Shown: piece by piece, positions 6,308 through 14,110 of the stretch | How the letters are laid out: the number at the start of each line of letters is the position of its first letter | How positions within the stretch are numbered: the stretch's first letter is position 1 | From: CAZNVB01 sp964651495 | GTDB taxonomy: Bacteria > Acidobacteriota > Aminicenantia > Aminicenantales > UBA8522 | DNA: 20,448 nt | Assembly (NCBI GenBank): GCA_964651495.1 | Contig: CAZYWP010000044.1 | Coordinates: 1-20,448 of the forward strand | Direction of reading: 5' to 3' | Notes under the pieces: model-generated | The model's database searches: none | Seen by the model: the letters and a program-made list of their open reading frames with translations, nothing else | What the model was told of the DNA's origin: nothing | Program-made: the position numbers and the translations under genes

Positions 6308-8479
6308 TCAAACAAGAAGCGACGGTGCGCCCTGGATCAGTTTTTCCCTGAGCCGGCCGTTGCGCTTGACCTGTTTGTCGTTCTTGATGGCGATGTGGAG
6401 AGCTCTGTAAGACCCGACGATAACGCTCAGCTTCTTGGCCCGGGTCAGAGCCGTGTAAAAGAGGTTCCGCTGGAGCATGATGTAGTGCTGGGTCAGGAGC
6501 GGCATGATCACGGCCTGGTATTCGCTTCCCTGGGACTTGTGAACCGAGACGGCATAGGCGTGGGTGATGTCGTTGAGCTCGTCCTTCTCGAACCCGACCT
6601 GGCGGCCGTCGAAATCAGCGATCAGCCGGAAGTGTTGCTTGTCGATGTGGACGACGATCCCGATGTCGCCGTTGAAGACTTCCTTGTCGTAATTGTTCCG
6701 GACCTGCATGACCTTGTCCCGCACCTGGAACTCCCGGTTCCCTACCTTGAGCCCGTCCTGGTGCGGGTTGAGCCGCGCCTGGAGCTCAGTGTTGAGGCTG
6801 TCCACGCCGCATTTCCCTCTGTACATGGGGCTGATGACCTGGATCTGCGGCGAGAGCGCCGGCAGGCCGAGCTTCTGGGGGACGTTGAAGCAGCACAGGC
6901 TCATGATGGTCTTGAAGGCTTTGTCTTCGTCCTCGTGGTGGATGAAATAGAAATCGGCGTTCCGCTCCTCGCGCGGCGGATAAATGAGAGACATCCCCTG
7001 GTTGATACGGTGGGCGTTCTGGACGATCAGGCTGTCGCGCTCCTGGCGGAAGATCTCGTCCAGCCTGACGACACCGACCCGGCCCGACTCGATGATATCG
7101 TGGAGGAGGTTTCCCGGCCCCACCGGCGGCAGCTGGTCCTTGTCTCCCACGAGGATCAGGCGCATCCCCAAAGGAACGGCCTTGATCAGGGCGTACATCA
7201 GCGGGAGGTCGACCATCGAAAACTCGTCCACGACGAGGACGTCGCTCCGGAGCGGGCTTCTCTCATTTTTCTTGAAACGGCCCTGCTTGGGGTTGTATTC
7301 CAGGGTCCGATGGATGGTTTTCGCTTCCCCCTGCGTCGCCTCGGACAGCCGTTTGGCCGCCCGGCCCGTGGGCGCGGCCAGCAGGACCCGCTGGCCCCAG
7401 CTCTGGAACACCGCCACCACCGCCCGGATGATGGTCGTTTTGCCCGTTCCCGGGCCTCCGGTTATGACCAGCACTTTCTTTTTGGAGCATTCCTCAACCG
7501 CCTCTTTCTGGCGGGGGGAGAATTCGAGGCTGAGGTCCTTTTCGACCGCGGCGATCGTGCCGGCCATGTCGGAAGGAGGAGGAGGCGACGGCGCCGCGCA
7601 GAGCCTGAGGAGCGAACGGACGACGCCTTCCTGGGCTTCGTAAAGATACGGGAGATAGACGGCCGTCTTTTCTCCCTCCGTCTCGATGACGACCCGCCTG
7701 TCGCGGGCCAGGTCGGTCACGGCGCGGCCGGTTTTTTCCGCTTCGACTCCGAGTTCCTTGAGGCAGGCCTCGGCCAGGCCCTCCTGGTAGGAAAACACGT
7801 GGCCCTGCTCGGCATCCTTTTCCAGGAGATAGAGGACAAACGCCTTGACCCGCTCGGGAGAGGCCGGGTCGGTCCCGAGCTTGAGCGCGATCTGGTCGGC
7901 TGTCTTGAACCCGATGCCCCAGATATCCAGGCAGAGCTGGTAAGGGTTGCTCTTGAGGACATGGAATGACCGCTCGCCATACTGACGATGGACTTTGGTG
8001 GCGATCGTCGTGGAGACGCCGTGTTCCTGGAGAAAGATGATCAGGTCGCGGATATGCTGGTTTTCGGCCCAGGATTTCTTGATCTCCCGCAGCTTGACCG
8101 CGCCGACTCCCTCGACGCCGAGGATTTTATCCGGGCTCTGGGAAATGATCTCGATCGTCCGCTCGCCGAACTCCTTGACGATCCGGCGCGCCAGGACCGG
8201 CCCGATCCCTTTGACCAGCCCGGAGGACAGGAACTTCTCGATGCCCTTGGCCGAGGACGGCAGGATGGGGACATAGCTTTCGACTTTGAGCTGCTGGCCG
8301 AACTTGGGGTTGACTTCCCATTTCCCCGTGAGGCGGAGGACCTCGCCGGCCGAGAGGGGCGGAAAAGAGCCGACGATGGTCAGCGTACGGCCGTCCTCGA
8401 GGCTGAAACGGCAGACCGTGTAGCCGTTTTCGGGGTTATAGTAGACGACCTGTTCGACCGTCCCTTCAAAACTCTCCAT
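6308..8479 (-). CDS. recD2: RecD2-type ATP-dependent DNA helicase
   Basis: A 723-residue superfamily 1B 5'-3' DNA helicase. The N-terminus (about 1-70) is an OB-like domain, followed by helix-hairpin-helix segments (about 85-200; GLVKGIGPVLARRIV, GVEGVGAVKL, IWGIGFKTAD). Helicase motifs are Walker A GGPGTGKT (341-348), DEFSMVD (418-424), GDKDQLPPV (445-453), FRQ (477-479), VHKSQGSEY (646-654) and LFYTALTRAKK (673-683). The long N-terminal region is typical of RecD2, which acts without RecBC, and distinguishes it from RecD of RecBCD. The ATG at 8479 has only a weak ribosome site, and a good promoter ends 8 nt before it, suggesting a leaderless message. The SH3 gene starts 47 bp downstream, so read-through into that cluster is possible. 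Confidence 0.95.
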   Translation of the reverse strand: MESFEGTVEQVVYYNPENGYTVCRFSLEDGRTLTIVGSFPPLSAGEVLRLTGKWEVNPKFGQQLKVESYVPILPSSAKGIEKFLSSGLVKGIGPVLARRIVKEFGERTIEIISQSPDKILGVEGVGAVKLREIKKSWAENQHIRDLIIFLQEHGVSTTIATKVHRQYGERSFHVLKSNPYQLCLDIWGIGFKTADQIALKLGTDPASPERVKAFVLYLLEKDAEQGHVFSYQEGLAEACLKELGVEAEKTGRAVTDLARDRRVVIETEGEKTAVYLPYLYEAQEGVVRSLLRLCAAPSPPPPSDMAGTIAAVEKDLSLEFSPRQKEAVEECSKKKVLVITGGPGTGKTTIIRAVVAVFQSWGQRVLLAAPTGRAAKRLSEATQGEAKTIHRTLEYNPKQGRFKKNERSPLRSDVLVVDEFSMVDLPLMYALIKAVPLGMRLILVGDKDQLPPVGPGNLLHDIIESGRVGVVRLDEIFRQERDSLIVQNAHRINQGMSLIYPPREERNADFYFIHHEDEDKAFKTIMSLCCFNVPQKLGLPALSPQIQVISPMYRGKCGVDSLNTELQARLNPHQDGLKVGNREFQVRDKVMQVRNNYDKEVFNGDIGIVVHIDKQHFRLIADFDGRQVGFEKDELNDITHAYAVSVHKSQGSEYQAVIMPLLTQHYIMLQRNLFYTALTRAKKLSVIVGSYRALHIAIKNDKQVKRNGRLREKLIQGAPSLLV

Positions 8480-8487
8480 GAGTTTTC

Positions 8488-8516
8488 ATCTTATGCCATT
8501 CCCCCCGGCCGGTCAA
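8488..8516 (-). promoter_or_regulatory. sigma70-like promoter of recD2
   Basis: On the minus strand there is a -35 TTGACC (8511-8516), a 17-nt spacer and a -10 TAAGAT (8488-8493). The expected start is near 8481, one or two bases before the recD2 ATG at 8479. Confidence 0.65.
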
Positions 8517-8549
8517 TCCACCAGCGAAAACCATTCATCAACCTAGCTA

Positions 8550-8876
8550 GGAAAATGGGTGGCACGCTTTGGGGCGTTTGGGGGGGAAGAGGCGAGGGTA
8601 TTGGGTGAGGAAGTCCGTCGAATCCTGAGCGGGCACGGTTTCTCGACTGAAAGCGAGTTTGCTGATTTGCAGCAGCAAAGCAGCGGGGGTTCCAAGGGGG
8701 ATGGCCCCCTTGGTCGCAGGACGAAGTCCGAGAAGGGGAGGCAGGGAGCGAAGCGACGGTTGGAAGGGGGAAAGCGAAGCTTTCTCCCTCCAAAGAGACG
8801 CTGTGGGAAACGAGCGGGCTGACGAATCCCAATACCGAGCCTCGACGGGGACGCGCCGTGACAGGACCCATTTTCC
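8550..8876 (+). mobile_element. Repeat element A: MITE-like element with nested inverted repeats
   Basis: This fills most of the 442-bp gap between recD2 and the next gene. The outer ends are inverted: GGAAAATGGGTGGCACG (8550-8566) against CGTGACAGGACCCATTTTCC (8857-8876), equal except for a 3-nt insertion and substitutions. Inner ends are also inverted: GAGGCGAGGGTATTGGG (8589-8605) against CCCAATACCGAGCCTC (8828-8843). The inside holds hairpins: a perfect 9-bp stem (8692-8700 with 8705-8713), a small GGAC-GAA-GTCC hairpin (8719-8729) and a long one with one bulge (8761-8775 with 8779-8792). CCTAGCTAGG, a 10-bp palindrome, overlaps the left end. No transposase is encoded. The short reading frames across it look accidental. 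A related copy lies at 11360-11507. It could be a non-autonomous transposon or a REP-type element. Confidence 0.72.
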
Positions 8877-8921
8877 CATTTTATTGACCGCTATTATATT
8901 TCATGTTAATTCTTAAGGCGG

Positions 8922-10565
8922 ATGAAATTCCTCAAGGTCCTGGCCAACGCTCTTCTCGGCGGGCTGGTCTTCTGCCTCCTCCTCGCGCATCTCCTGGCCG
9001 TTCTCAACATCAACCAGAGGATGTCGCCGGGTCTGATCATCTCGTTGAGCCTGCGCTTGGCCCCGGTCTACGCTCTGGCCGTCGCCCTGATCACCGTCGG
9101 CGCCTACTTTCTCCTCCAGTTTTTCATCGGGAAAAAATCCTGGCCGGGCCTGATCTCACCCTTGTTCCTTTCCCTGAGTCTATCGCTCCTCCTTTTGCTC
9201 TTCCTAACGGTCTTCTGGGCCAACACCGTCCATTTCCAGTCCTTTTTCGACGCCGCCGCGCGAAGCGATCTCCGCACCCAGATGATCACGGTTCTTATTC
9301 TGGCGCTCCTCGGCCTGGCGACTTTCTTCAGCCTCCTGCCTCTCAAGAAAAAGCTGCCCCTGTTCCTGACTTACCTCGTCCTGCTCTCCGCCGGGATTAG
9401 CTTTCTCCTGGCGCAGAAACGGGACCTGCCGCGGACGGATTCGGCCCGGATGCCCCTGCTCGGAAAACGGGTGGATAAGAAGATCACGATGATCGGCCTG
9501 GAAGGGTTGAGCTTTGACCTTATCGCTCCGGTATCAGCTCAGGGCAAACTGCCCAACCTCACCTACCTGATGGAGAACGGCTGCTCGGCCAGCCTGGTCA
9601 ATTTCACGCCCACAGAGGAGGTCATCCTCCGGGCTTCCCTGGAGACGGGAAAATATCCCGCCCGGCACCGCGTCCTTTCCCAATCACGCTACCGGCTGGG
9701 GAAGCTCAAACAAGAGCTCGATGTCATCCCCCGCTTTATTTTATTCCACCAGCTGGCCGGGATCGGGTATCTTCGGGTCACGCCAGCCCGGCCCGTGATC
9801 CAGGCCAAAGACATATGGCAGATCCTGGAGGGCAACCGGATTCCGTATGCCAGGGCCGACCGGCCGGATGACCTTGAGACCTCCCGGCCCACGCCGAGAG
9901 TCGAGAAGCTGCTGAGCAATGTCTTCAACAACCCGGCTCTGCCCACGGATGAGTATTTCCAGCTGGCCAAGAACGCCTTCTGCCGGGACTGCGTCCGGGA
10001 AGAGCAGGCGGCCGAGGAGAAAGCCCGGCTCCAGCCGCAGGTCTTCTACCTGTATCTCGACGGCCTGAACACGGTTCAGGCCTATTTCTACAAATACAGC
10101 TTCCCCCAGCAATTCGGCAGCATCGACCAGGACAGCCTGTCCAAGTACGGCTCGGTGATCGAAAATTATTATGGCTTTTATGACGGGCTGATCGGAAAAT
10201 ACCTGACCGGCCTGAAAGAAGACGAGATCCTCATCGTCTTCTCGCCGCACGGCACCGAACCCCTTCCGGTCTGGAAGAGGTTTGTTGAACGCCTGCTCGG
10301 CGACCGCAACGTCTCGGCCTATCACGAGCTGGCGCCGGTTGGAGCTGTCTTTATGTACGGCAAAGGAATCGCCCGGCAAAAAAACCAGGAGGGCATCCGG
10401 ATCGTCGATCTCGCCCCGACCCTTCTCTACTATCTCGGCCTTCCGGTCGGCCGGGACATGGACGGCATCGTCAAGACCTCTCTCTTTCTGCCCGAATTCA
10501 CGGCCGATAATCCCATCATCTATATCTCCTCTTACGAGGAGTTCGAGATCATTCCCCCTCAATAA
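8922..10565 (+). CDS. Membrane protein of the alkaline phosphatase/phosphodiesterase superfamily, probably inactive
   Basis: A 547-residue protein with five hydrophobic segments (about 9-30, 38-68, 80-100, 121-140 and 146-164) followed by a soluble domain (about 186-525) of the type I phosphodiesterase/nucleotide pyrophosphatase kind (COG3379-like). The expected landmarks are present in order but altered. GLDG is GLEG (Glu194). The Asp and His of the GxDxxxH motif are Asn383 and Ala387 (GLNTVQAYF). SDHG is SPHG (Pro442, His443). The late His (His468, YHELAPVG) remains, and Thr229/Thr231 (FTPTEE) lie near the nucleophile position. Several metal ligands are therefore gone, which suggests a non-catalytic or changed protein. 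The ATG at 8922 has only AAGGCGG immediately before it. It is monocistronic and convergent with lepB (28 bp apart). Confidence 0.85.
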   Translation: MKFLKVLANALLGGLVFCLLLAHLLAVLNINQRMSPGLIISLSLRLAPVYALAVALITVGAYFLLQFFIGKKSWPGLISPLFLSLSLSLLLLLFLTVFWANTVHFQSFFDAAARSDLRTQMITVLILALLGLATFFSLLPLKKKLPLFLTYLVLLSAGISFLLAQKRDLPRTDSARMPLLGKRVDKKITMIGLEGLSFDLIAPVSAQGKLPNLTYLMENGCSASLVNFTPTEEVILRASLETGKYPARHRVLSQSRYRLGKLKQELDVIPRFILFHQLAGIGYLRVTPARPVIQAKDIWQILEGNRIPYARADRPDDLETSRPTPRVEKLLSNVFNNPALPTDEYFQLAKNAFCRDCVREEQAAEEKARLQPQVFYLYLDGLNTVQAYFYKYSFPQQFGSIDQDSLSKYGSVIENYYGFYDGLIGKYLTGLKEDEILIVFSPHGTEPLPVWKRFVERLLGDRNVSAYHELAPVGAVFMYGKGIARQKNQEGIRIVDLAPTLLYYLGLPVGRDMDGIVKTSLFLPEFTADNPIIYISSYEEFEIIPPQ

Positions 10566-10593
10566 GAAAATTCGCTCGCCGCCGCGATCCGGC

Positions 10594-11295
10594 TTAACGG
10601 ATGATCCGGAGCATGCGGCCCCAGCGGGCCTTGGGAATAAAGCTGACGAATTTTTTCAGCCGTTCCTGGAAAGTCGTTTTCATGTAGGCATCCCGCTCCG
10701 CGCGGTAGGAAAAATAGATGACCCAGGGCTTCCCCTTTATGTAGTCCATCGGCAGGAAGCTCCAGTAGCGGCTGTCCATGGAGTTGTCGCGGTTGTCGCC
10801 CATGACAAAACAGTGGCCGGGCGGGACGACAACCGGTCCGAAATTGTCGCGGATCGTAGCGTCGTAATGATAGTAGCCGTTCTTAGTGAAGACCTGACTG
10901 TCTCCGTGGACCTTGTAAGTCTCCGTTATCGGGTTGTCGTTGATGAACACCTGCTTGTTCTTGATCTCGATCTTCTCCCCTTGCAGGGCGATCACGCGCT
11001 TGACGAAGTCCTTGTTCAACTCCTTCGGATATTTGAAGACGACGATGTCCTGGCGGTGGATGTCGCGGCGAGGCAGGAGCGACTTCTCCAGCGGAAACGG
11101 CGGGTTGGAATAGACCAGCTTGTTGACGAGCAGGAAATCGCCGACAAGAAGGGTCGGCTCCATCGACCCTGTGGGGATCTGGAAGGCCTGGACGACAAAG
11201 GTCATGACGAAAAAGACAAACACGGCCGTCTCGGCGATCAGCTCAAAATATTCGCGCACCACGCTCGTGTCCCGCGGCTTCTTTTCTTTGGTCAT
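10594..11295 (-). CDS. lepB: Signal peptidase I
   Basis: A 233-residue leader peptidase that cleaves Sec and Tat signal peptides at the outer face of the inner membrane. One N-terminal membrane helix (about 22-39) is followed by the catalytic Ser44 in TGSMEPTL, the general-base Lys99 in FVKRVIALQGE, and the conserved box GDNRDNSMDSR (167-176). Length and single anchor fit the common bacterial type with a moderate beta-ribbon. The ATG at 11295 has AGGTGA three bases upstream and its own promoter at 11319-11347. It faces away from the ychF-tgt-yajC-secDF cluster, so the export genes are divergently arranged around repeat element B. Confidence 0.96.
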   Translation of the reverse strand: MTKEKKPRDTSVVREYFELIAETAVFVFFVMTFVVQAFQIPTGSMEPTLLVGDFLLVNKLVYSNPPFPLEKSLLPRRDIHRQDIVVFKYPKELNKDFVKRVIALQGEKIEIKNKQVFINDNPITETYKVHGDSQVFTKNGYYHYDATIRDNFGPVVVPPGHCFVMGDNRDNSMDSRYWSFLPMDYIKGKPWVIYFSYRAERDAYMKTTFQERLKKFVSFIPKARWGRMLRIIR

Positions 11296-11318
11296 TGGTC
11301 ACCTGTCCGAGAAAAGAT

Positions 11319-11347
11319 AATATAGCGGATATCGGCGTTTCGTTCAA
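11319..11347 (-). promoter_or_regulatory. sigma70-like promoter of lepB
   Basis: On the minus strand there is a -35 TTGAAC (11342-11347), a 17-nt spacer and a -10 TATATT (11319-11324). The predicted start near 11312 gives a leader of about 17 nt containing the AGGTGA ribosome site. Confidence 0.75.
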
Positions 11348-11359
11348 GAGAGGCTCGGG

Positions 11360-11507
11360 GAGGCGAGGGGTTGGGGTCGTCAGAACGCGGATTCTCCCCG
11401 GCGAGGAGAATCAGCTCCGACCTCATCCTTCGCTCTTCTCTCCCTTCGGTCGAGAATCCGTGCCCGCTCAGTCTTCGACGGTCTTCCTCTCCCCAACCCC
11501 TCGCCTC
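11360..11507 (-). repeat. Repeat element B: palindromic element related to element A
   Basis: A 148-bp unit bounded by a perfect 17-bp inverted repeat, GAGGCGAGGGGTTGGGG (11360-11376) and its complement (11491-11507). Inside is a hairpin with stem ATTCTCC/GGAGAAT (11391-11397 with 11405-11411). Read on the minus strand, the segment from its start through the 22-nt core (11450-11471) closely matches element A from 8589 through 8646; the core differs at one base. The two copies are in opposite orientation. It occupies the divergent gap between lepB and the ychF-like gene, so the reading frame extending into it from ychF is not coding. No transposase is encoded. Confidence 0.75.
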
Positions 11508-11577
11508 AGCTAAAAAAGAAGGAAAGCCCGAGTTGTGGACGGTTGACTTAGCCGGCAAAACGCGGGAAACTGAGGGC

Positions 11578-12651
11578 GTGAATCTGACCCTGTTCGGCTA
11601 CCCCAAGACCGGCAAAACGACCCTCTTCAACCTGCTCTCCGGAGCCCATGTCGAGGTCAAAGCCTTTGAAGACGGGAAGCGGGAGGCAACGCAGAGGACC
11701 TGCCCCATCCCCGACACCCGGCTCGACCGCATCGCCGCCCTCCATCCGGATAAGAAGAAAATCAACGCCGCCTTCGAGCTCTTCGACCTGGCCGGGGTGT
11801 CCTACGGAGAAGTCAAAAACAGCATTTACCTCAGCGCCCTGCGCAAAGCCGACGGGTTGATCCACGTGGTCAGGGGGTTCGTCGACCCGCAAATCGCCCA
11901 TCCCCGTGGAATAATTCGCCCCCAGGATGATATTCATTATATGGAAGAAGAGCTGATGCTGACCGACCTGATCTCTATCACGGCCCGGCTGGAGAAGCTG
12001 GAGAAAGATCTCCATAAGGCCAAGAGCCCTGAAGGGGAAAAAGAGAAAGAGCTGCTGACCCAGTTCCGCGCCGACCTGGAGGAGGGAAAATCCATCCGCG
12101 AGCTGACCTTCTCCCCGGCCGAAGAAAAGACGGTCCGCAGCTTCACCTTCCTGAGCCAGAAGCCGCTGCTCCACCTGGTCAACCTGGACGAAACGGACAT
12201 CTCCTTGATTGAGCAGCCGGAAAAATTCTACCCGGCCAGGCGTCCGGGGACAGACGTCCTGGCCTTCTGCGGCAAGATCGAAACCGAGATCACCGAGCTC
12301 GCGGGAAAAGAACAAGCCAGCTTCCTGGCCGAATACGGCCTCAAGGAATTGAGCGCCCCCCGGTTTTACCGGACGCTTCCCGGCCTGCTCAAGACGATCG
12401 CCTTCTTCACCATCGGAAAAAACGAAGTCCGCGCCTGGACGGTCGCCGCGGGGTCGAGCGCCGCCCAGGCGGCGGGAGCCATCCACTCCGACATCGAGCA
12501 CGGATTCATCCGGGCCGAGGTGGTATCCGCGAGCCGTCTGCTCGAGCTCGGGTCAATGCAGGCCGCCAAAGACAAAGGGGCCATCCGCCTGGAGGGCAAA
12601 GACTACACGGTCCAGGACGGAGACGTGATCTATTTCAGGTTCACCGCATGA
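11578..12651 (+). CDS. ychF: YchF-like Obg-family P-loop ATPase
   Basis: A 357-residue TRAFAC-class nucleotide-binding protein. Walker A is GYPKTGKT (7-14), G3 is DLAGVSYGE, and the G4 position reads NLDE instead of NKxD. The NxxE form is typical of YchF and is linked to ATP rather than GTP preference. A coiled-coil-like insertion follows (EKLEKDLHKAKSPEGEKEKE), and a C-terminal TGS domain ends in GDVIYFRF. YchF associates with ribosomes and stress responses. The start is uncertain. GTG at 11578 gives the family-like N-terminus VNLTLFGYP and lies where a TTGACT promoter (11543-11548) would start transcription. TTG at 11533 has AAGGA 9 nt upstream and would add 15 residues. The sequence is divergent from textbook YchF. 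It overlaps tgt by 4 bp (ATGA). Confidence 0.85.
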   Translation: MNLTLFGYPKTGKTTLFNLLSGAHVEVKAFEDGKREATQRTCPIPDTRLDRIAALHPDKKKINAAFELFDLAGVSYGEVKNSIYLSALRKADGLIHVVRGFVDPQIAHPRGIIRPQDDIHYMEEELMLTDLISITARLEKLEKDLHKAKSPEGEKEKELLTQFRADLEEGKSIRELTFSPAEEKTVRSFTFLSQKPLLHLVNLDETDISLIEQPEKFYPARRPGTDVLAFCGKIETEITELAGKEQASFLAEYGLKELSAPRFYRTLPGLLKTIAFFTIGKNEVRAWTVAAGSSAAQAAGAIHSDIEHGFIRAEVVSASRLLELGSMQAAKDKGAIRLEGKDYTVQDGDVIYFRFTA

Positions 12652-13772
12652 AGAAGACCTTCCTTCTGACCGCCGGCGACCCGTCCTCAGCGGCAAGAAC
12701 GGGCAGGATCCAGACCCCGCACGGCATCATCGAGACGCCGACCTTCGCCCCGGTGGCCAGCCAGGGAACGGTCAAGGCGCTGCTCCATTGCCAGGTCGAA
12801 GAGCTGGGCGCCCAGGTCATCCTGGTCAATGCCTATCACCTCAACCTGAGGCCGGGCCTGGATACTATCGCCAGGGCCGGCGGAATCCACTCCTTTATCT
12901 CCTGGCCTAAACCGATCCTGTCGGACAGCGGCGGTTACCAGATCTACAGCCTCTCGCCCCTGGTCAAAGTCGGCACCGAGGGAGTCCGGTTCTCCTCCCA
13001 CCTCGATGGAACAAAAATCTTCCTCCGGCCTGAGGACGCGGTCGACATCCAGCGGACGCTGGGGACCGACATCATGATGACGCTCGACTACTTCCTCCCC
13101 TTTCCCTCCCCCAAGCCCAAAATGCGCGATGCCGTGAAGACGACCTCCGACTGGGCGCGGCGCTCCAAGGACCATTTCCTCGAGGCCGAGACGCCCCAGC
13201 AGTTATGGGGAATCTCGCAGGGAAGCGTGTTCTGGGACCTGCGCGAGCAGAGCATCCAGGACCTGCTCGAGATCGGGTTCGACGGCTATGCCCTGGGCGG
13301 GCTGGGCCTGGGCGAGCCGAAGTCGGAGCTGATGGAGTCGCTGGAAAAGGCCGATTCACTCCTGCCCAAAGACAGGCCCCGCTATCTCATGGGAATGGGA
13401 TATGTCGAGGATATCCTGGAAGCGGTGGCGCGCGGCGTGGACTTTTTCGACTGCGTGCTCCCGACCCGGAACGCCCGCAACGGGACGCTCTTCACCCGGC
13501 GGGGAAAAATGGTGATCAAGAACCAGAAATACGCCCAGGATTTCCGGCCGGTCGACGAGGGCTGCGGCTGCTACACCTGCCGCCATTTTTCCCGCGCCTA
13601 CCTGCGCCATCTCTATGAACGCAACGAGGTCTCATCGGCCGTCCTCAACACCATCCACAACCTGAACTTTTATCTTGACTTCTTTGGCAAAATTAGGCAA
13701 TCTATTACATCAAATTCGTTCGCTGCGTTCAGACACTCAACCAGCGCGCATATAGAGGAAGGCGAAACATGA
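12648..13772 (+). CDS. tgt: tRNA-guanine transglycosylase
   Basis: A 374-residue TIM-barrel enzyme that exchanges guanine-34 for a queuosine precursor in tRNAs with GUN anticodons. Visible are catalytic Asp93 (LSDSGGYQ), the nucleophile Asp268 (FFDCVLPTRNARNG), substrate-contact Asp147 and Gln191, the ALGGLGLGE loop, and zinc ligands Cys306, Cys308, Cys311 and His337. The usual bacterial DECTP segment reads DYFLP, so the Cys that lines the preQ1 pocket (Cys158 in Zymomonas) is Phe149. GGFQ is GGYQ. The residues after about 348 are a short, non-conserved tail. The ATG overlaps the ychF stop (ATGA) and its own stop overlaps the yajC ATG in the same way. Gene order tgt-yajC-secD-secF matches many bacteria. 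Confidence 0.95.
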   Translation: MKKTFLLTAGDPSSAARTGRIQTPHGIIETPTFAPVASQGTVKALLHCQVEELGAQVILVNAYHLNLRPGLDTIARAGGIHSFISWPKPILSDSGGYQIYSLSPLVKVGTEGVRFSSHLDGTKIFLRPEDAVDIQRTLGTDIMMTLDYFLPFPSPKPKMRDAVKTTSDWARRSKDHFLEAETPQQLWGISQGSVFWDLREQSIQDLLEIGFDGYALGGLGLGEPKSELMESLEKADSLLPKDRPRYLMGMGYVEDILEAVARGVDFFDCVLPTRNARNGTLFTRRGKMVIKNQKYAQDFRPVDEGCGCYTCRHFSRAYLRHLYERNEVSSAVLNTIHNLNFYLDFFGKIRQSITSNSFAAFRHSTSAHIEEGET

Positions 13773-14101
13773 CTTTAGCCGGTTTTATGATGTCACTCCA
13801 GGCCACTCCGACGGGCCGCCCGCAGGGCAGCCTCGGGTTTTTCACCGCTCTCCTGCCCTTTGTCCTCGTCTTTGTCATTTTCTACGTCCTGATCATCATG
13901 CCTCAGCGCAAAAGGCAGAAGAAACACCTGAGCATGGTCGAGCAGCTCAAGCCCGGGGACCGGATCATCACGTCCGGTGGGATTTACGGAACGGTTATGG
14001 GCGTCCAGCCCGACCGGATCGAGCTCAAGGTGTCCGCCAACGTCAAGATCGACATCACCAAGAGCGCCGTGGCGGTGATCCTGGGACCGCAAGCTCAATA
14101 G
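13769..14101 (+). CDS. yajC: Preprotein translocase accessory subunit YajC
   Basis: A 110-residue protein with one membrane helix (about 27-44; ALLPFVLVFVIFYVLIIMP) and the family hallmark MPQRKRQKKHLSMVEQL followed by GDRIITSGGIYGTV. YajC joins SecDF-YidC at the translocon. The first 20 residues are longer than in some homologues; internal ATGs at residues 7 and 8 are possible starts, but ATG at 13769 overlaps the tgt stop (ATGA) and supports coupled translation. secD starts 9 bp after the stop. Confidence 0.94.
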   Translation: MTLAGFMMSLQATPTGRPQGSLGFFTALLPFVLVFVIFYVLIIMPQRKRQKKHLSMVEQLKPGDRIITSGGIYGTVMGVQPDRIELKVSANVKIDITKSAVAVILGPQAQ

Positions 14102-14110
14102 GTCCGCGGC

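Noticed and set aside
6248..7969. 573-codon plus-strand frame opposite recD2
   Set aside because: Antisense shadow of a gene with all helicase motifs; no recognisable domain of its own.
8491..8916. Short frames in both strands of the 442-bp gap, including a shared RxLSGHGFSTE peptide with 11292-11558
   Set aside because: The shared peptide comes from the shared DNA of repeat elements A and B. Frames have no good start sites, and the hairpin-rich DNA explains them better than a conserved small protein.
11371..11577. Upstream extension of the ychF-like frame
   Set aside because: It runs through repeat element B and precedes the family N-terminus VNLTLFGYP. Only the GTG at 11578 or TTG at 11533 is plausible.
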